A stretch of DNA of 64,000 nt from assembly GCA_023512835.1 (NCBI GenBank), contig CM042086.1, positions 19,413,029-19,477,028 on the forward strand, read 5' to 3'. Positions within the stretch are counted from its first letter, which is position 1. Each line of letters begins with the position of its first letter. This document shows positions 12,934 to 25,229 of this stretch, one piece after another. The notes beneath the pieces were generated by a model. It was given only the letters and a program-made list of their open reading frames with translations, made no database searches and was not told where the DNA came from. The translations under genes and the position numbers were made by a program. The stretch is from Taxillus chinensis. Its lineage: Eukaryota > Streptophyta > Magnoliopsida > Santalales > Loranthaceae.

Positions 12934-14420
12934 GTTAGTTATTGACAATATCCACTTAATAAACATGAGGAGTTACTATCTTGGTTTTAAACTATATTGA
13001 GATTTAGATTTCAGTTTAAATAATCAAGTTCGAATTGTAGTTTGAGAATTTGGGTACTTTTCAAAGCCATATATTCAGATGTTGCTTAAGTTTCTCTCAT
13101 AAACATTCATCACTTTAAGTTCTATTACTTTGATCATTACTTGGGAATTTTCAACAATATTACTTTAAGTTCTTGTTATAATGTTACTTCACCTTTTTTG
13201 GACCATCGTTTAAGTTAATTGACATCATTAACTAAAAATTTTGTTCCTTTTTTACTTGATTCTCTCATGCATGATGTTCGTTATTAACTTTTTTGCATAT
13301 TGTTAGCTACATATTCTTCATCATCATTAGCTGTAGTGTCTTTCATGCGCTGTTATTATATGATTTTCTTTGTATTGTTGAACTGTTTTCACGTGTATGA
13401 TTTTATTTTAATATTTTTTATAACATATAATTATTTATACAAAAAATAATTTTAGCGCCACAATCTATCATTAGTTAGAGGAAAAATACTATTTACAACC
13501 GGTATCGCATTTTCGATTGGTGTGACAATTGCCATATCAGAAAAAAAATATAAAACTTTTAGTGCATTATGAGTTTAGCTAGTTGCTCAACACTTTTGAT
13601 TTGTGAAACTCGAGCATCGTATCAAGCACAAACTCAAAACTATTTTCGATGAGAAGTGGTAAATAATAACTCGATGCCTGATTTGAGTCGTTTGACGTTT
13701 AAATGTAGAGCATCGAATAGTACATCAAACAATCCATCACACACTCGAGCCTTGAGATCGAGCAAGTCATGCCTTATTTTTATTAGTCATATTAATTTAA
13801 AATACACACTTCAATGCAACAAATAAATGTAACTAATAGTTGTTGTAGCAATTTGTCTCTATTTTTCTCTCTGAGGGTTAATAAATGATAATCAATAATT
13901 TAAAAATACACTGCTCGATAAGCTAATAATTGTAATTAATAACCCTTTGTTATTCTGCTCGAGTCTTACAGATCATGAGCGTCAAGCAACCAGCCTGTTA
14001 TATGAACAGATTTGCACTGACAACACTTAATTTCTTTAACAATTAAAGGACGTTGAAGGTTTGCTTGAGGCCGAGACAATCTTTAATGAGAAAGTGCTCG
14101 AGCCTCTGCCTCGTGTCTATGTTTGAGTAGAGGCTCGAACAATCTTTAATAAAAAAAATATTCGAGCACCTATTTAAGTTGTATTCGATATTATATTACA
14201 GTGATGATCTATTTGGTGAAAAATACACCAAACGTCAACAGATATGATGTGATTTATTTTACATCAGCTGGTGACGCGACATACCACACTGCCGTTTGTT
14301 TCGACAAATCTTCAAGTCTTTCTTAGAAAATTCGAGCCCCGAAATAAACGCTGCTGCGATTTTCCAAACGTCCAATCCTGCCCGTCCAACCAAACACATC
14401 TCCGGAAGACGAACGGCTCC
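12934..14420. other. No gene recognised; intergenic
   Basis: AT-rich sequence without supported genes. Around 13600-14170 there are scattered CTCGAGC-type words also seen near 25950-26050, perhaps remnants of one repeat family. The last 150 bp become GC-richer towards the histone promoter. Confidence 0.45.
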
Positions 14421-14427
14421 AGCTATC

Positions 14428-14482
14428 GATCCGCGCCACTCTAATCTCACCAATCACAGCTCTCCTTGAACCCCTACATAAA
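14428..14482 (+). promoter_or_regulatory. Histone H2B promoter: octamer, CCAAT, TATA-like box
   Basis: GATCCGCG at 14428-14435 is the exact reverse complement of the plant histone octamer CGCGGATC, which drives S-phase expression. CCAATCA follows at 14450-14456 and a TATA-like TACATAAA at 14475-14482, about 85 bp before the start codon. The set and spacing fit a replication-dependent plant histone gene. Confidence 0.75.
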
Positions 14483-14566
14483 CTCCCCACCCACCCATAA
14501 CTCACTGTACTCAGATCTCTTTCGTCTCCTTCACCGCAAACCCTAGCTTCCCCTTCGAGTTCTGCA

Positions 14567-15004
14567 ATGGCCCCAAAGGCGGAGAAGAAGCCGGCAGGGA
14601 AGAAGCCCGCGTCGGCGGCCGATTCAGAGCCTCCAGCGTCGGCGGCGGAGAAGAAGCCGAGGGCGGAGAAGAAGATCTCCAAGGACGCTTCGTCATCGGA
14701 CAAGAAGAAGAAGAAGGCGAAGAAGAGCGTGGAGACTTATAAGATCTACATCTTCAAGGTCCTCAAGCAGGTCCACCCCGATATCGGCATCTCCGGCAAG
14801 GCCATGGGGATCATGAACAGCTTCATCAACGATATCTTCGAGAAGCTCGCTCAGGAGGCTTCCCGCCTCGCCCGATACAACAAGAAGCCCACCATCACCT
14901 CCCGTGAGATTCAGACCGCTGTTCGCCTCGTCCTTCCCGGCGAGCTCGCCAAGCACGCCGTGTCTGAAGGCACCAAGGCCGTTACCAAGTTTACCAGCTC
15001 CTAG
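14567..15004 (+). CDS. Histone H2B, 145 aa, intronless
   Basis: Core nucleosome protein that pairs with H2A and packages DNA in the nucleus. The N-terminal tail (about residues 1-54) is lysine-, alanine- and proline-rich ([15 protein letters not shown]...). The histone fold follows from [21 protein letters not shown] through [52 protein letters not shown]. It ends AVTKFTSS, the plant H2B terminus, with the lysine equivalent to the monoubiquitination site at residue 141. Length fits plant H2B (about 138-150), with variation only in the tail. No intron, as usual for plant H2B. High-GC coding sequence contrasts with its AT-rich surroundings. Start chosen because MAPK begins the family and it is the first ATG after the promoter motifs. 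Confidence 0.98.
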   Translation: MAPKAEKKPAGKKPASAADSEPPASAAEKKPRAEKKISKDASSSDKKKKKAKKSVETYKIYIFKVLKQVHPDIGISGKAMGIMNSFINDIFEKLAQEASRLARYNKKPTITSREIQTAVRLVLPGELAKHAVSEGTKAVTKFTSS

Positions 15005-15185
15005 GGTTTTATTTTATTTTATTTTATTTTCGTGGATCTGGTCGGCTGTAAAGTAGTTTAATCTCTCATCGTCATCGTGCCTGTCTGTCCGCTGTTATTG
15101 ATATGTAGTTTTCTTTTTTCCTTTCTTAAAATTGATGTACTTATAGTTCGCTGTCTTATGTCTGTTCTCATTTCGCGTGGCGATT

Positions 15186-15191
15186 AATAAA
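15186..15191 (+). terminator. Likely poly(A) signal of H2B
   Basis: AATAAA at 15186-15191, about 180 bp after the stop codon, in a T-rich 3' region. Plant poly(A) signals are loose, so this is a likely site rather than a proven one. Confidence 0.45.
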
Positions 15192-15199
15192 ATGTGACG

Positions 15200-17583
15200 G
15201 ATCTGTGTTCCGTATTTCGTATATTATGTCTTTACAAATAATGCACGTTGTATATGGTGTCTACATCTATGTCTCTGTTTGCTTTGACATATTAAATGTG
15301 TGTTTGGGTTGATTGGCTGAAAAAGTTTGAATGCTCCTTAGTTTCCAAGTTTATATGCTTGTGCGCTTAACATACAATCATTTCTGTTTCATTGGGTGTC
15401 GTGATTTGACCTGTATGCTTAAGATTTCAGCTCCTGGTTTTGTAGTGCCTAAAGGTTCTTGGTTTTACTTCAACATATTTGAATCTGTTAATTGTGATTC
15501 TACGGGTCTTGCTTTTTCAATGTTTGTTGTTTCCAGTTGTGTTTTTTTCGTATGGTGCTTTATCCTATGGTTCGTTGTGTTTGCTGCTTATTTCACTGTG
15601 TTAGATAATGAGATGTGCGATTGAGTGATAATATTTTAATTTTGTTATTACACGATCTTAGTTTGAGGACTTGGAAAATGGTGATATCCGTTCTTCTATA
15701 TGGTGGAATGATTTGACTTGAAGAATTATTTAGATTTTAGTTCCGCCCGAGGTTCTGTGTTCTGCTTTTATCATCTGAATGTGATCGTTGTCATTTGTGG
15801 AGCTATGCTCTGACGAGGTTTGATGTTACTTTCCATCACCCTTTGCTCTTGACGTAAATTTTCTGCATGTCTGATTATGCACAGGGGATTGTATTATCCA
15901 GCAATTTGATGCGTTCTATTGGATAATGCTTATCATTGTAAATGTTGATCTTTGAAATGTTTAATTTTGTATTTATTATTATTATTATTTCTCTGCAACT
16001 ATGGTTAATTATGCACCGAAAAAGTCGATTTCATTTCTTCGAGTGCAATGATTTAACTTGCACGCAGAAGATTTTAGCTCTTGATTTTTGTAATGGTTCA
16101 TTGGGTCCTGAGTTTTACTTCAACCACTGATAGTATATTAATATTGGTTCACTGGGTCTTTGCTTTCGCGAAGTTTTAAATTGCTTTCGAATGTTGTTTT
16201 GCTGTTGGCCTATTTTTTTATTTTTGGGATGTCTTGTGCTTTCTCCATTTTCGAGTTTTTTTCCTGGTCACAAAAATGCGAGTTCTTTCCCCTACTCTGT
16301 TTATGATCATGTTTGGGAATAATAGGATGTTTGGTACATTTTTATTTCTGCATTCGATAATAGTAAGGAATGTTTCATTACTTTGGTATTCAAATGACTC
16401 TGACAAAATTGATTATCCATACTCTCACTAGAATTGAATTTTTAAATGTGTCCCTTCATCCATCCATTTAAAATTGAAATTACAACATTAATTAATAGGA
16501 TTTCAACATGAGAAATCCAATAAAAGACGTATGGAATAATACTAAGACATATACAAGATATATATCATTTACTAGCACCAAAGTGAGAAGGCGTTGGAAA
16601 ACCAGTAAGGCGCATGGGCGCCATCCTTAACAGCCGAAAGGCGTGCGCCTAAAACGCCTTGAGTGTCCAGGAGCATGCCTGGGTGGTCTCTTTTTTTTTT
16701 TTTTTTTTTTTTTGTCTTTTCTTTTTAGAGTCAAAAATAAGGCACAATCATTTCCTACTTAACTTGTTGCTCGTCTCGGCACTCGTCGTCTCATTTCCTA
16801 CGCTTCATTGCGAGTTCGGGTTCTGCCACAATCATCCGACAAAATCAACAAGGACGACAAGCTATGGTCGATTTCTTCGTTGGCGCTGCAGAATCTGTCC
16901 CTTGTGGATCGTCTCTCAAGTCTCAACGACGACTGCTGTAGTGTGGTGTTATGTCGCTGACTCGCCGCCAATCTCTCTCCCTCTCCCACTGCTCGTTGTC
17001 TATCTCCACCTCTTGCTACTCGCAGTCTCCCTCTCAAGCAGTAACCGGACTCGACAGTAAGTCTCCCTCTCCCACTGCTCGTAAGTCTGTCCCTTGGTCT
17101 TGGTTAGTTGGAGTTACTGATTTACAGTATTAGTGTAGTTTTGTATTTTTAATATTTTGATTTTGCTTTAAAGATTGTATCATTATATTTTACAAACATT
17201 ATATATAAGTTGCAATTAAAAATTGTGAAATTTATCATGTTTAGTATTATTAGTGCCTTGGTGGAATGCTGTTTAAATTTTTTTTTTCCCTTTACACTGT
17301 TATATAACTTATGTAATGTTTGCTAAGGTGTAATTGGAATGACATGTACTACTAACATCAAAAGTAGGAACGATAATGTTGTATGTATGATCCAAAATCC
17401 GATTCAAAGCACATGGCCACGTCCAAAGATTATGGTTGGAAGTATAGGTATTTGACTGATTTGAATGATAAAAATGTGATTCGAGATATGGTGATATAGC
17501 TTGTAGAGACCCGTGATGAAAATATCTGGACAATGATGTGATTATTGATACGAGTGTTGTAATTCTAGCTTATTTGTGTTGAT
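15200..17583. other. No gene recognised; diverged internal duplication and GC-rich patch
   Basis: Positions about 15395-15530 and 16045-16180 are diverged direct copies (shared words GATTT(A)GCTC, TTTTACTTCAACCA, GGGTCTTGCTTT). A T-tract lies at about 16690-16713. A GC-richer patch at 16740-17110, with several copies of CTCTCCCACTGCTCGT-like sequence, has short open frames but no recognisable protein. Confidence 0.4.
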
Positions 17584-18830
17584 TAGGCATGTTAAACGGG
17601 CTAGAGGCCCGTGGGCTGGCCCACAATACGAGCTGGGTAGGGATGTAATTTTTAGCCTGTTTTATAATGGGTCCATATGGTTTTAGGGTTGCGGGCTACA
17701 GTTTAAACAAACATAGCTCGTACGGATATGGGCCAGCCTGCGGGCCATAACTTGTATAGGCCCATCCTAGAATTCGCACCCACCCTACCCAACCCACTGT
17801 CCACGCAGCCTGCAAGGCTCTCCAACCCAACCTACTACAAAACGTAGGGCTCCCCCTGCCTAGCCCACGAGCCACGTAGCCTGCAGACCAACCTACGCTC
17901 CCACCCACCTCTTCTAAAATGCTGAAAAACCTTTACAAAATATGCTGTTAGTGCAACTTGAACCTCAGACTTTCTCTAAAACATAAACAGCATCCAACCA
18001 TTAGGCTAGGGGTGAAATCGGTTCGGTTTTGATTGATTTAAGCCATTTTTCAAATCAATTTGATGTGTTTCGGTTTGGACAAAATCAAACTAAATCAAAC
18101 CTATTGCTTCGACCAAACCAAATTAGACCGAACTGATTCGGTTTGGTTTGGTTTGATTTGAACTGGCGGTTTGAATTATTATCAGTTTGGATCGGTTTGA
18201 ATCGGTTTAGTTCATAAATTTTTGAATTCTTAAAATTAAAATAATATAAAATAAAAAAAATAAATAGTGTGTAAGCTTATTAATATTAATACATATTAAA
18301 TTTATAATTATAAGTCTCAAAATTTAATAATATAATTCACAAATATAACATATCAAGTATTAACAAATAATCTTAAATAAATAAATTCAAAACATAAAAT
18401 AAAAATATAAAATAAGTAAATAATAACATTATTCGGTTCGGTTTGGTTTAAATCGCATTTTGAAATCTCAAACCAAACTAAACCGATATATTATTCGGTT
18501 TCAAACCAAATCAAACCGATTTTTGTTTGGTTTCAACGGTTTGATAAATTGGGAGTTTCGGCGAATCGATTTGGATTGGTTTTGGCGGTTTGGTGGTTTA
18601 GAGTTACACCCTTATATTAGGCTATATAATACTTAATGAGTTTATTTGCGTAATTAATATTTGCAGTAATAATAATATATTGAAAAATAATAAATATTAT
18701 TATTATTATAAGAAATTAGCCTGTGAGCCAACCCGCCCCGCAAGTGAGCTGGCCCAAGCTAGAATTTTTTGTCTTATTTAGGCCCAAACCCGGGCAGGCT
18801 GGGCTTGGCTTGCCCGTTTAAACCCTCCTA
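17584..18830. mobile_element. 'AAACGGGC' DNA transposon copy 1, interrupted by a hAT MITE
   Basis: Left end TAGGCATGTTAAACGGGC and right end (reverse complement) TAGGAGGGTTTAAACGGGC form inverted repeats. The subterminal DNA is rich in GGGCTGGCCC-like words. A 608-bp hAT MITE sits inside at 18007-18614. No coding sequence. Two further copies are at 53977-55047 and 56368-56844. Flanking bases show no clear target duplication here. Confidence 0.65.
18007..18614. mobile_element. hAT-type MITE, 608 bp ('CGGTTTGG' family, copy A)
   Basis: Ends TAGGGGTGAAATCGG and (reverse complement) TAAGGGTGTAACTC. Flanking 8-mers CATTAGGC (17999-18006) and TATTAGGC (18615-18622) match at 7 of 8. The subterminal regions hold many CGGTTTGG/GGTTCGGTTTGG repeats around an AT-rich core. 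Its sister at 60444-61050 is similar along its whole length. It is nested inside an AAACGGGC-family element. Confidence 0.85.
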
Positions 18831-18832
18831 GT

Positions 18833-19130
18833 ATATTAGGATTAGGCCAAGGCGCAGGCCCGCTCGTCACAATATTATCAGCTTTTGATTCGATCACCTT
18901 GACAGGGATTTGTATTCCAATCCAATACCGCCGCATACCACGGGACACGCTGCTCAATCATACTATGCTTAGAAGAATTTCGATATCATGGAACACCTTT
19001 CTGGGGGACAACCAAACTCTAATACCACTTGTTAGGATTAGGCCAAGACGCAGGCTCACCCGCATGTCACAATATTATCCGCTTTGGGCTCGTCATATCG
19101 ACCCGCACGGCTTTAAAATGCGTTGTGACA
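18833..19130 (-). mobile_element. Very small LTR-element remnant (TRIM-like)
   Basis: Read on the minus strand, a 101-bp LTR candidate (19130-19030) starts TGTCACAACGC, ends CTAATCCTAACA, and is followed by AGTGGTATTAGAGTTTGG. That last sequence resembles the initiator-methionine tRNA primer site TGGTATCAGAGC. A second, diverged and truncated LTR copy lies at about 18900-18833 (shared CCTTGGCCTAATCCTAA). The short internal region encodes nothing. Confidence 0.5.
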
Positions 19131-19886
19131 TTTCTGGACCTGTTCCACTTTATTAACTCCTTGGCTTTTTCCATTTTCTTCCATGTGTGACAACTTCTCA
19201 ACATAGTATTGATTACATGTTAAAGAAATTAAAATGGTCAGAATTGTGAGATCTAAAAGATTGGGTGTGTTTTTGGTGAAAAGACCTAAGATAAAAATTG
19301 TTAATGCTTTGTGTGGCCTATATGATGTTGCATATTAATGAAATTTGGTGTGTAAGGCCCTAACTTTGAGAAATTTGGAGTATGGGAGGGAGGCAGTGGC
19401 CAAATTCGATGAAATTGCAAAATTTGGGGAAGAATAGCTTGTGGCCTTGGCGGCGTATTGCAATTGTCGTGTGGGTTTTGTTTGGCCTAGGTGGGCCAGC
19501 TGTGACCAGCCTTATTTTTGTGGTTATTTTTGCCCTTTCTATCTGCTATGGTATTTGGGACCCCATTTTAGACGTCCATGATTGTTATGATAATGTTTTA
19601 ACCCTTTTTTGGGATGTATTATGATTTTATTTGACTTGATATGATGATATGTGATGTAATATACCATGTTTGGGTTTATAAGTCATGATTGTGCATGTGA
19701 GCATTGTTGGAGCTATGTTTAGCATATGTTGATGAGGAGAATTCCTATACAAAGCCCAAAGGCTATATGTAATGATTGTTATAATGTTGTGAAGTGCTTA
19801 TTGATATTGTTTTGGAGTCCTATTTGGTCTTTATGTATTACTTTAATATGTTTGTATTTGTGATGATAGTTGTGAGGTCTTTAGGT

Positions 19887-20150
19887 TAGAGGTGGCAATT
19901 TTACCCCGCCCCACCCCAATCCCGATTTGTCCCGTCTCGACAGTCCATCGGGTCGGGCTCGGGTCTTGCCCGACCCGATATTTTTAAACAAAATTAAGGT
20001 AAAAAAACTCTATCCCAACTCGACACAATCCGATTCAACTTGATGTTCCCAAACTTGCAGGTCAGGTCGGGTTCAAGACGAGCTGTGAAAATTTGGGTTA
20101 GGTTCGGGTCAAGCAATAGCTGAGCTTGACCCAACCCATTGCAATGCCTA
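19887..20150. mobile_element. hAT-type MITE, 264 bp ('CGGGTC' family)
   Basis: A perfect 8-bp target duplication CTTTAGGT flanks the element (19879-19886 and 20151-20158). Ends are TAGAGGTGGCAAT and (reverse complement) TAGGCATTGCAATGG, imperfect inverted repeats. The interior is rich in GGGTCGGG/CCCGACCC words. Confidence 0.8.
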
Positions 20151-20535
20151 CTTTAGGTTTGTGTGGTAATGTGATTGTGAAGGATTGGTTTAGACAGGTG
20201 ACTAAAGCCCCCGAGGCGGAGTAATAGAGGGATGGTAATTGGTAGATGGATAAGGCCCCTAAGTTGGAGTGTTGGGGGTTGAATATCAATAGGCTAAGGC
20301 TTAAACTAGAGATTAGTTACTGTAGTGATAGGGTCAAAAGGTCCAAGTTGGAGGACTATTGTATGTTGTGATATTACTGGTTTGATAAGCTTAGGCCTGA
20401 TGCTTGGTTTGAATTGTAACAAGCTAAGGCATAATAACTTAATGTGAAAATTGATGATTGACTTGAATTGTGAACTAGTGGTTGGTTTAAGATAGGTCAA
20501 TGGCCCTAATGTGTGTATGATTTACTTATACATAT

Positions 20536-20913
20536 GAAGATTTTCTCAATTTTGATGGCTATTCTTATGATATTGATGACAAATATTTATTTTTAGAATT
20601 ACAAGTCTTGACAAAAGATATAAAAAGCCCAATTGAACTGTTGAATCTTTTAAAAGTAATGGATGGTTGTTTTTTAAATGAATGAATGACTCTTAGGATA
20701 TTAGTCACCATATTAGATACAATTTCCTCCATGGAAAGAAACTTTTTGAAGTTAAAATTGATCTAATCTTACATTCGGTCAGCAATGCCACAAGAAAGAT
20801 TAAATGTGTTAGCTATTTTATCAATTGAAAATGATTTGACAGGTAAGTTTAAATATGATACTTTAATTAAGAACTTTGCGAGTACAAAAGCAAGAAGATA
20901 TAAATTTATGTGA
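20536..20913 (+). pseudogene. hAT transposase C-terminal remnant, broken
   Basis: Conceptual translation in two frames shows the C-terminal dimerisation region of plant hAT transposases of the DUF4371/zinc-finger MYM-like group: KDIKSPIELLNLLKVMDGC, then ILVTILDTISSMERNFLKL, then SAMPQERLNVLAILSIEND and IKNFASTKARR. It is broken by a frameshift near 20685 and an in-frame TAA near 20765, and no N-terminal part was found. This is a dead fragment, not a source of active transposase. Confidence 0.75.
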
Positions 20914-20919
20914 CTCTGA

Positions 20920-23460
20920 TAACATAGAAGTCATATGGAAGGTGCTAGTCCTATATAATAACAACTATCCAAAAATGACAGTAAGATGAGTATTCCTTGT
21001 TTTTAGTAATTTATTTATCATTGTTATGATATGTTTGATTCTTTTTCGATCTTGGGTTTCCACGATGAACTTAAATCAAGATTAATAACTAACTCTTTGT
21101 TGTTTATAATGTAATTGTTGTCCTTCGGATTGAAAAAATTTACCCCCACCAAAAAAAAATGCCTTCTCAGTCCCTTTCCCTACCGAGAAAATCTAGTTAC
21201 TGCCCCCCTATGGGTGACCTCCTGGTTCTGCCTCTCTCTTTCAGGTTGCTAAGATACTAATTTATTATTGCAATACTATACCTATATATTGTATTATGCA
21301 CTTGCACGATTGTTTTGTAATTTTTTCCTTAATTGTGTTGTGAGTTTAAGTTCCTTCTTCCACTAACACCTTAGGTTGTTGTGACCTTAGGGTTCACCAT
21401 GCAAAATTAAATGCCATTATGTTTACTCAATTAGTTAATTAGAATGTATGAAATGATTCCATTTGGCAACACCTGATCAAAGAGTTTTGGGTTGAGACAA
21501 CATATAATTAATTTTGATTTTCTTGCATTGAAAACTATTTCCATCTTCGAATATAAATTGAGTATTATTAAATAATGACATTTTGTTCATGAGTATGCTA
21601 ATTTTATATTTATATTTTTTTTGAGCTTAAACATCGTTAATGTCCTTTCTTAGTTATAGGTTCTAAATCTTGCTGCAAAACACATCATGAACTGTGACTC
21701 ATGAGGTAGATCAGTCTTTACTTAACTATTATGTTTTTCATACATTTTCAATGAATTACAAATAACTTTCTGTACATTTTTGCTCGTATTGTGAGCTGTT
21801 GCCTGTTGGTCATTATTAACTGCTTTTCTTGTTTTGCCATTAGTTAATGGTTGTTCTTAATGAATTTCAGATTGATTTCTTTGGATGTGTTCAACATCTG
21901 CTAGCTAGTACCTAATTTTTTTCTTCTCCCCAATTTGGGTTCGGGAGTGGCTAGAAGATATATTTCACAAAAACAAATTGCACTCTAATATATAAATTGG
22001 AAATTTTTTAGTATAAATTTCAATTGATATATATTTTTCTTCTCCCCAAAAGCATAGCAACAGGGTGGTCCGCATAAACTTCACTCTAATATATATACTT
22101 TTTGATTCAGTTAGGCTGATGAAGGTTTGATACTAGTTGGTTAGGTTAGATTTGCGTAATTAATCTAATTGTGCTGGTTCTTATGCTGAGTGATTTCCTC
22201 CCGTTGCAGTAGTTCAAGATGGAGGATGTTAGTGTGAGGATGTGGGTTGAGCAGTTTTCTCGCTCAGGAATGGTGTATCTACACACCACCGATTTAGGTG
22301 CATAAAGAACAGCTATACTGCGCACAGCGCACTACTAGTCCCCACTACAAATGATGTGTCTCTGGAAGAAGCTGCATGAGGGGAAGCCTGAACGTTGCAA
22401 CATGAGATGAGCATGCTTGTTTCTTGATGATGGTTGAAGTGGAGAATCAAATCTGGCAGCTTTGACAATGAAGAAATGTAGTATGTACTTTTTGCTTACA
22501 ATCATACTATCTGGCGGCTTCTTATTTCTACCACAACTGTTTCTTTTTTATTTAGTGTTTTTATTCTTTTTGTCATCCTTTTTTCCCATCAAACATAGGA
22601 GACTTGGAAATTGCGCACTGCACTGCTTATGCAAGGAGAGCCAGGCAAGAGTTCTACTCTAGTGTGTAGATTCATCAATGAATTTCCCGCTAGTCTCCCC
22701 GACCATCATCAATGAATCTAATTTCCCGTCGATGAGAAAATACTTTTAAGAATTGAAATTGTACTCATTAAATGTTTTTTTAAATTGTATATATGGTTAA
22801 ATATTAATGACTATAAAGTATTTTTAAATTTTAATTAAAATCTTTAACAAATTATAATTTTTACTTCATTCTCTATGAGGAACTAATAAAATAAAAATCA
22901 TTAAAATTTTTAATTAAAATATGTACTTTGAGAAAACTTTCTTGAGCACAATGCTATTGCTTTCACATCTCTTTCTACTATTTAAATATTTTTAAAAAGG
23001 TATATGTAATTAAACAATGAAAAAAAAAATCTATACAAAAATAATAATATTTTAAAAAATCAAATCAAACTCTTCTTTTCACAAAAACAAGCAAAACCTT
23101 CTAAAATTCATGGCATAATTGCATCATATGGACCAATTTTGCACATAGATTTAATGCTGCTCCTTTTTGGACTAAATGAAAAAGATTATATACGAAGTAC
23201 ACATCATGATAATTTTGTAAGTAGTCAAGCTAGATCCTTAATTACATTAAAACTATTTCATTGATCAGTTTGCAAGGGCGCAATGGAGTAAACATACAAA
23301 GTACAAACCTAGGTAAAAATTGCATGGAATGTGCATTTCCAATATTCTTTCTTGTGTGTTTTCTACCGGTGGTCATGCATGATTCACAATATCTTTTTAC
23401 AATAAATTATACAATCGAACCATGAATGACAATAGGCGACATTCAAACATCGATCATTTG
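20920..23460. other. No gene recognised; intergenic
   Basis: AT-rich sequence. Around 22200-22450 there is a mildly coding-like stretch with stops that I cannot assign. Nothing else stands out. Confidence 0.4.
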
Positions 23461-23553
23461 AATTTAAAAAAAAACAAAAAAAGTGCAAGTGCAGTTGTTT
23501 TGTTTAGCCAAAATCAATGACCAACACAAGTCAATTGGGACTTACATGAGCGG

Positions 23554-23603
23554 TGACGCCCAATTGGGGCTCACACAAGCCGTCACTTACGTAAGCGGTG
23601 ACG
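23554..23603 (+). promoter_or_regulatory. Cluster of TGACG (as-1-like) elements upstream of the first UGT
   Basis: TGACG occurs at 23554-23558 and 23599-23603 (both within GGTGACGCC) and inverted as CGTCA at 23581-23585. A perfect palindrome CTTACGTAAG lies at 23586-23595. Such TGA-factor sites are known from salicylate- and xenobiotic-induced promoters. They sit 130-180 bp before the start codon. Confidence 0.5.
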
Positions 23604-23736
23604 CCACGATGACACTCGAGGTTGTCCCTTATCAATCCCACTTCCTACATACATACAGCACTCGTCCAACGCAGACCAAGCACCCCTCCCTACTACATTT
23701 TGTGAATTTGAGTCTATAATCACTGCAAGTCTGCAA

Positions 23737-25220
23737 ATGGCATCCAAACAGCCTCAGCCTCACTTTGTACTCTTACCCTTCCCCGCCCAGGGACACCTTA
23801 TTCCCATGGTTGACGCGGGCAAAGTACTGGCACAGCATGGCACCACCGTCACCATCGTGACCACCGACGCAAATGCTGCTCGATTCCAGACTACCATCGA
23901 TCGAGCACGTAAATCAGGCCTCCGAATAGACCTCGTCCGTCTCCGGTTTCCCGGCCCCGATGTCGGCGTGCCAGGCGGGTGGGAAAACGTGGACTCCCTC
24001 CCCTCAATGGACCTCTTACCAAATTTCCTGGCTGCAATTAAGATGCTGGAGCGGCCTTCTGAGGAGCTGCTTCAAGGCTTTAGAGAGCCACCGAGTTGCA
24101 TCATCTCCGATCATTTAATGTGTTGGTCCGCCCATATTGCTTTGAAGTTGAGCATACCATGGATCCAGTTTGATGGGACCAGCTGCTTCAATTTACTCTG
24201 CAGGCACATTCTGGGCACCACCAAGGTCTACGAGCAAGTCGGCGAGTCCGAACGGTTTGTGGTGCCAGGCCTCCCCGATCGGGTCGAATTCACTAGGCTG
24301 CAGCTTCCGGGAGCCTTTAACCCGGGCACGGGACCGATGCAAGCCCTGAGAGAGGAAATTAGAGCAACTGAAAAGATGGCCTGTGGCGTTTTGGTCAACA
24401 GTTTTGAGGAGATGGAACCGGGTTACGCTGAGCAATGGAGGAAGGTGAAGGACAAAAAATTGTGGTGTATAGGCCCCGTTTCACTGTCCAACAGGGAGGA
24501 ATCAGATATGGCCCAGAGGGGAAACAAACCCTCAATCGATGAAACCAAGTGCTTGAAATGGCTTGATGCATGGCCGGCAAGGTCAGTGGTCTACGCTTCG
24601 CTTGGAAGCGTCAGCCGGCTCTCACCCCTTCAAACGATCGAGCTTGGACTAGGCCTGGAGGAGTCCAACCGGCCATTCATCTGGGTCGTCAGAGAAAATG
24701 ACAAAGTGGAAGATCTGAAGAAATGGGCAATAGGAGAAGGGTTCGAGGAGAGAGTCAAAGACAGGGGCCTGGTGATATGGGGTTGGGCACTGAAGTACTG
24801 ATCCTGTCACACCCTGCGGTTGGGGGATTCTTGACCCACTGTGGGTGGAACTCAACACTTGAAGGGGTCTGCGCAGGCATACCCATGGTAACTTGGCCAC
24901 TGTTTTCAGATCAGTTCTTCAACGAGAAAATGGTGGTGGATATGGCGAGAGTTGGGGTAAGGGTGGGGGCAACGGTTGGAGCGCAATGGGGGGAAGAAGA
25001 AAAAATAGGGGTTATGGTGAGGAGGGAAGATGTGAGGAAAGGGGTAACGGAGTTGATGGAAGTAGAAGGAGAGGAGAGAATAGAAAGGAGAAGAAGGGCA
25101 AAAGAGCTTCAAGGGAGGGCGAAAAGGGCAGTGGAACAAGGTGGCTCTTCTTTCCTCAATGTTGGATTGTTAATTAAAGATGTCATGAAGTTCAACTCTG
25201 GGTGCCAAGTTGAGATATGA
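23737..25220 (+). pseudogene. UGT73-type UDP-glycosyltransferase broken by a 1-bp deletion
   Basis: Intronless family-1 glycosyltransferase copy. Frame 1 runs from ATG 23737 to a stop at 24801 (354 aa) and contains the acceptor-binding half with catalytic His20 in AQGHLIPMVD and the charge-relay Asp in CIISD. One base is missing near 24790: its sisters read GCACCTCAAGTACTG where this copy reads GCACTGAAGTACTG. The second half continues in another frame to a stop at 25220. The break falls just inside the sugar-donor PSPG motif, which is otherwise well kept (HCGWNSTLEG, final Q). The truncated protein would lack the UDP-sugar site, so it should be inactive. Apart from the lost base, the length matches its 494-aa sisters exactly, so the mutation is young. 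It is closest to the gene at 50152, with homology reaching about 270 bp upstream. A sequencing error is the main alternative. Confidence 0.9.
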
Positions 25221-25229
25221 ACCATGCCT

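Noticed and set aside
14323..14956. Open frames on the strand opposite histone H2B
   Set aside because: Shadows of a GC-rich, lysine-rich gene; no protein similarity of their own.
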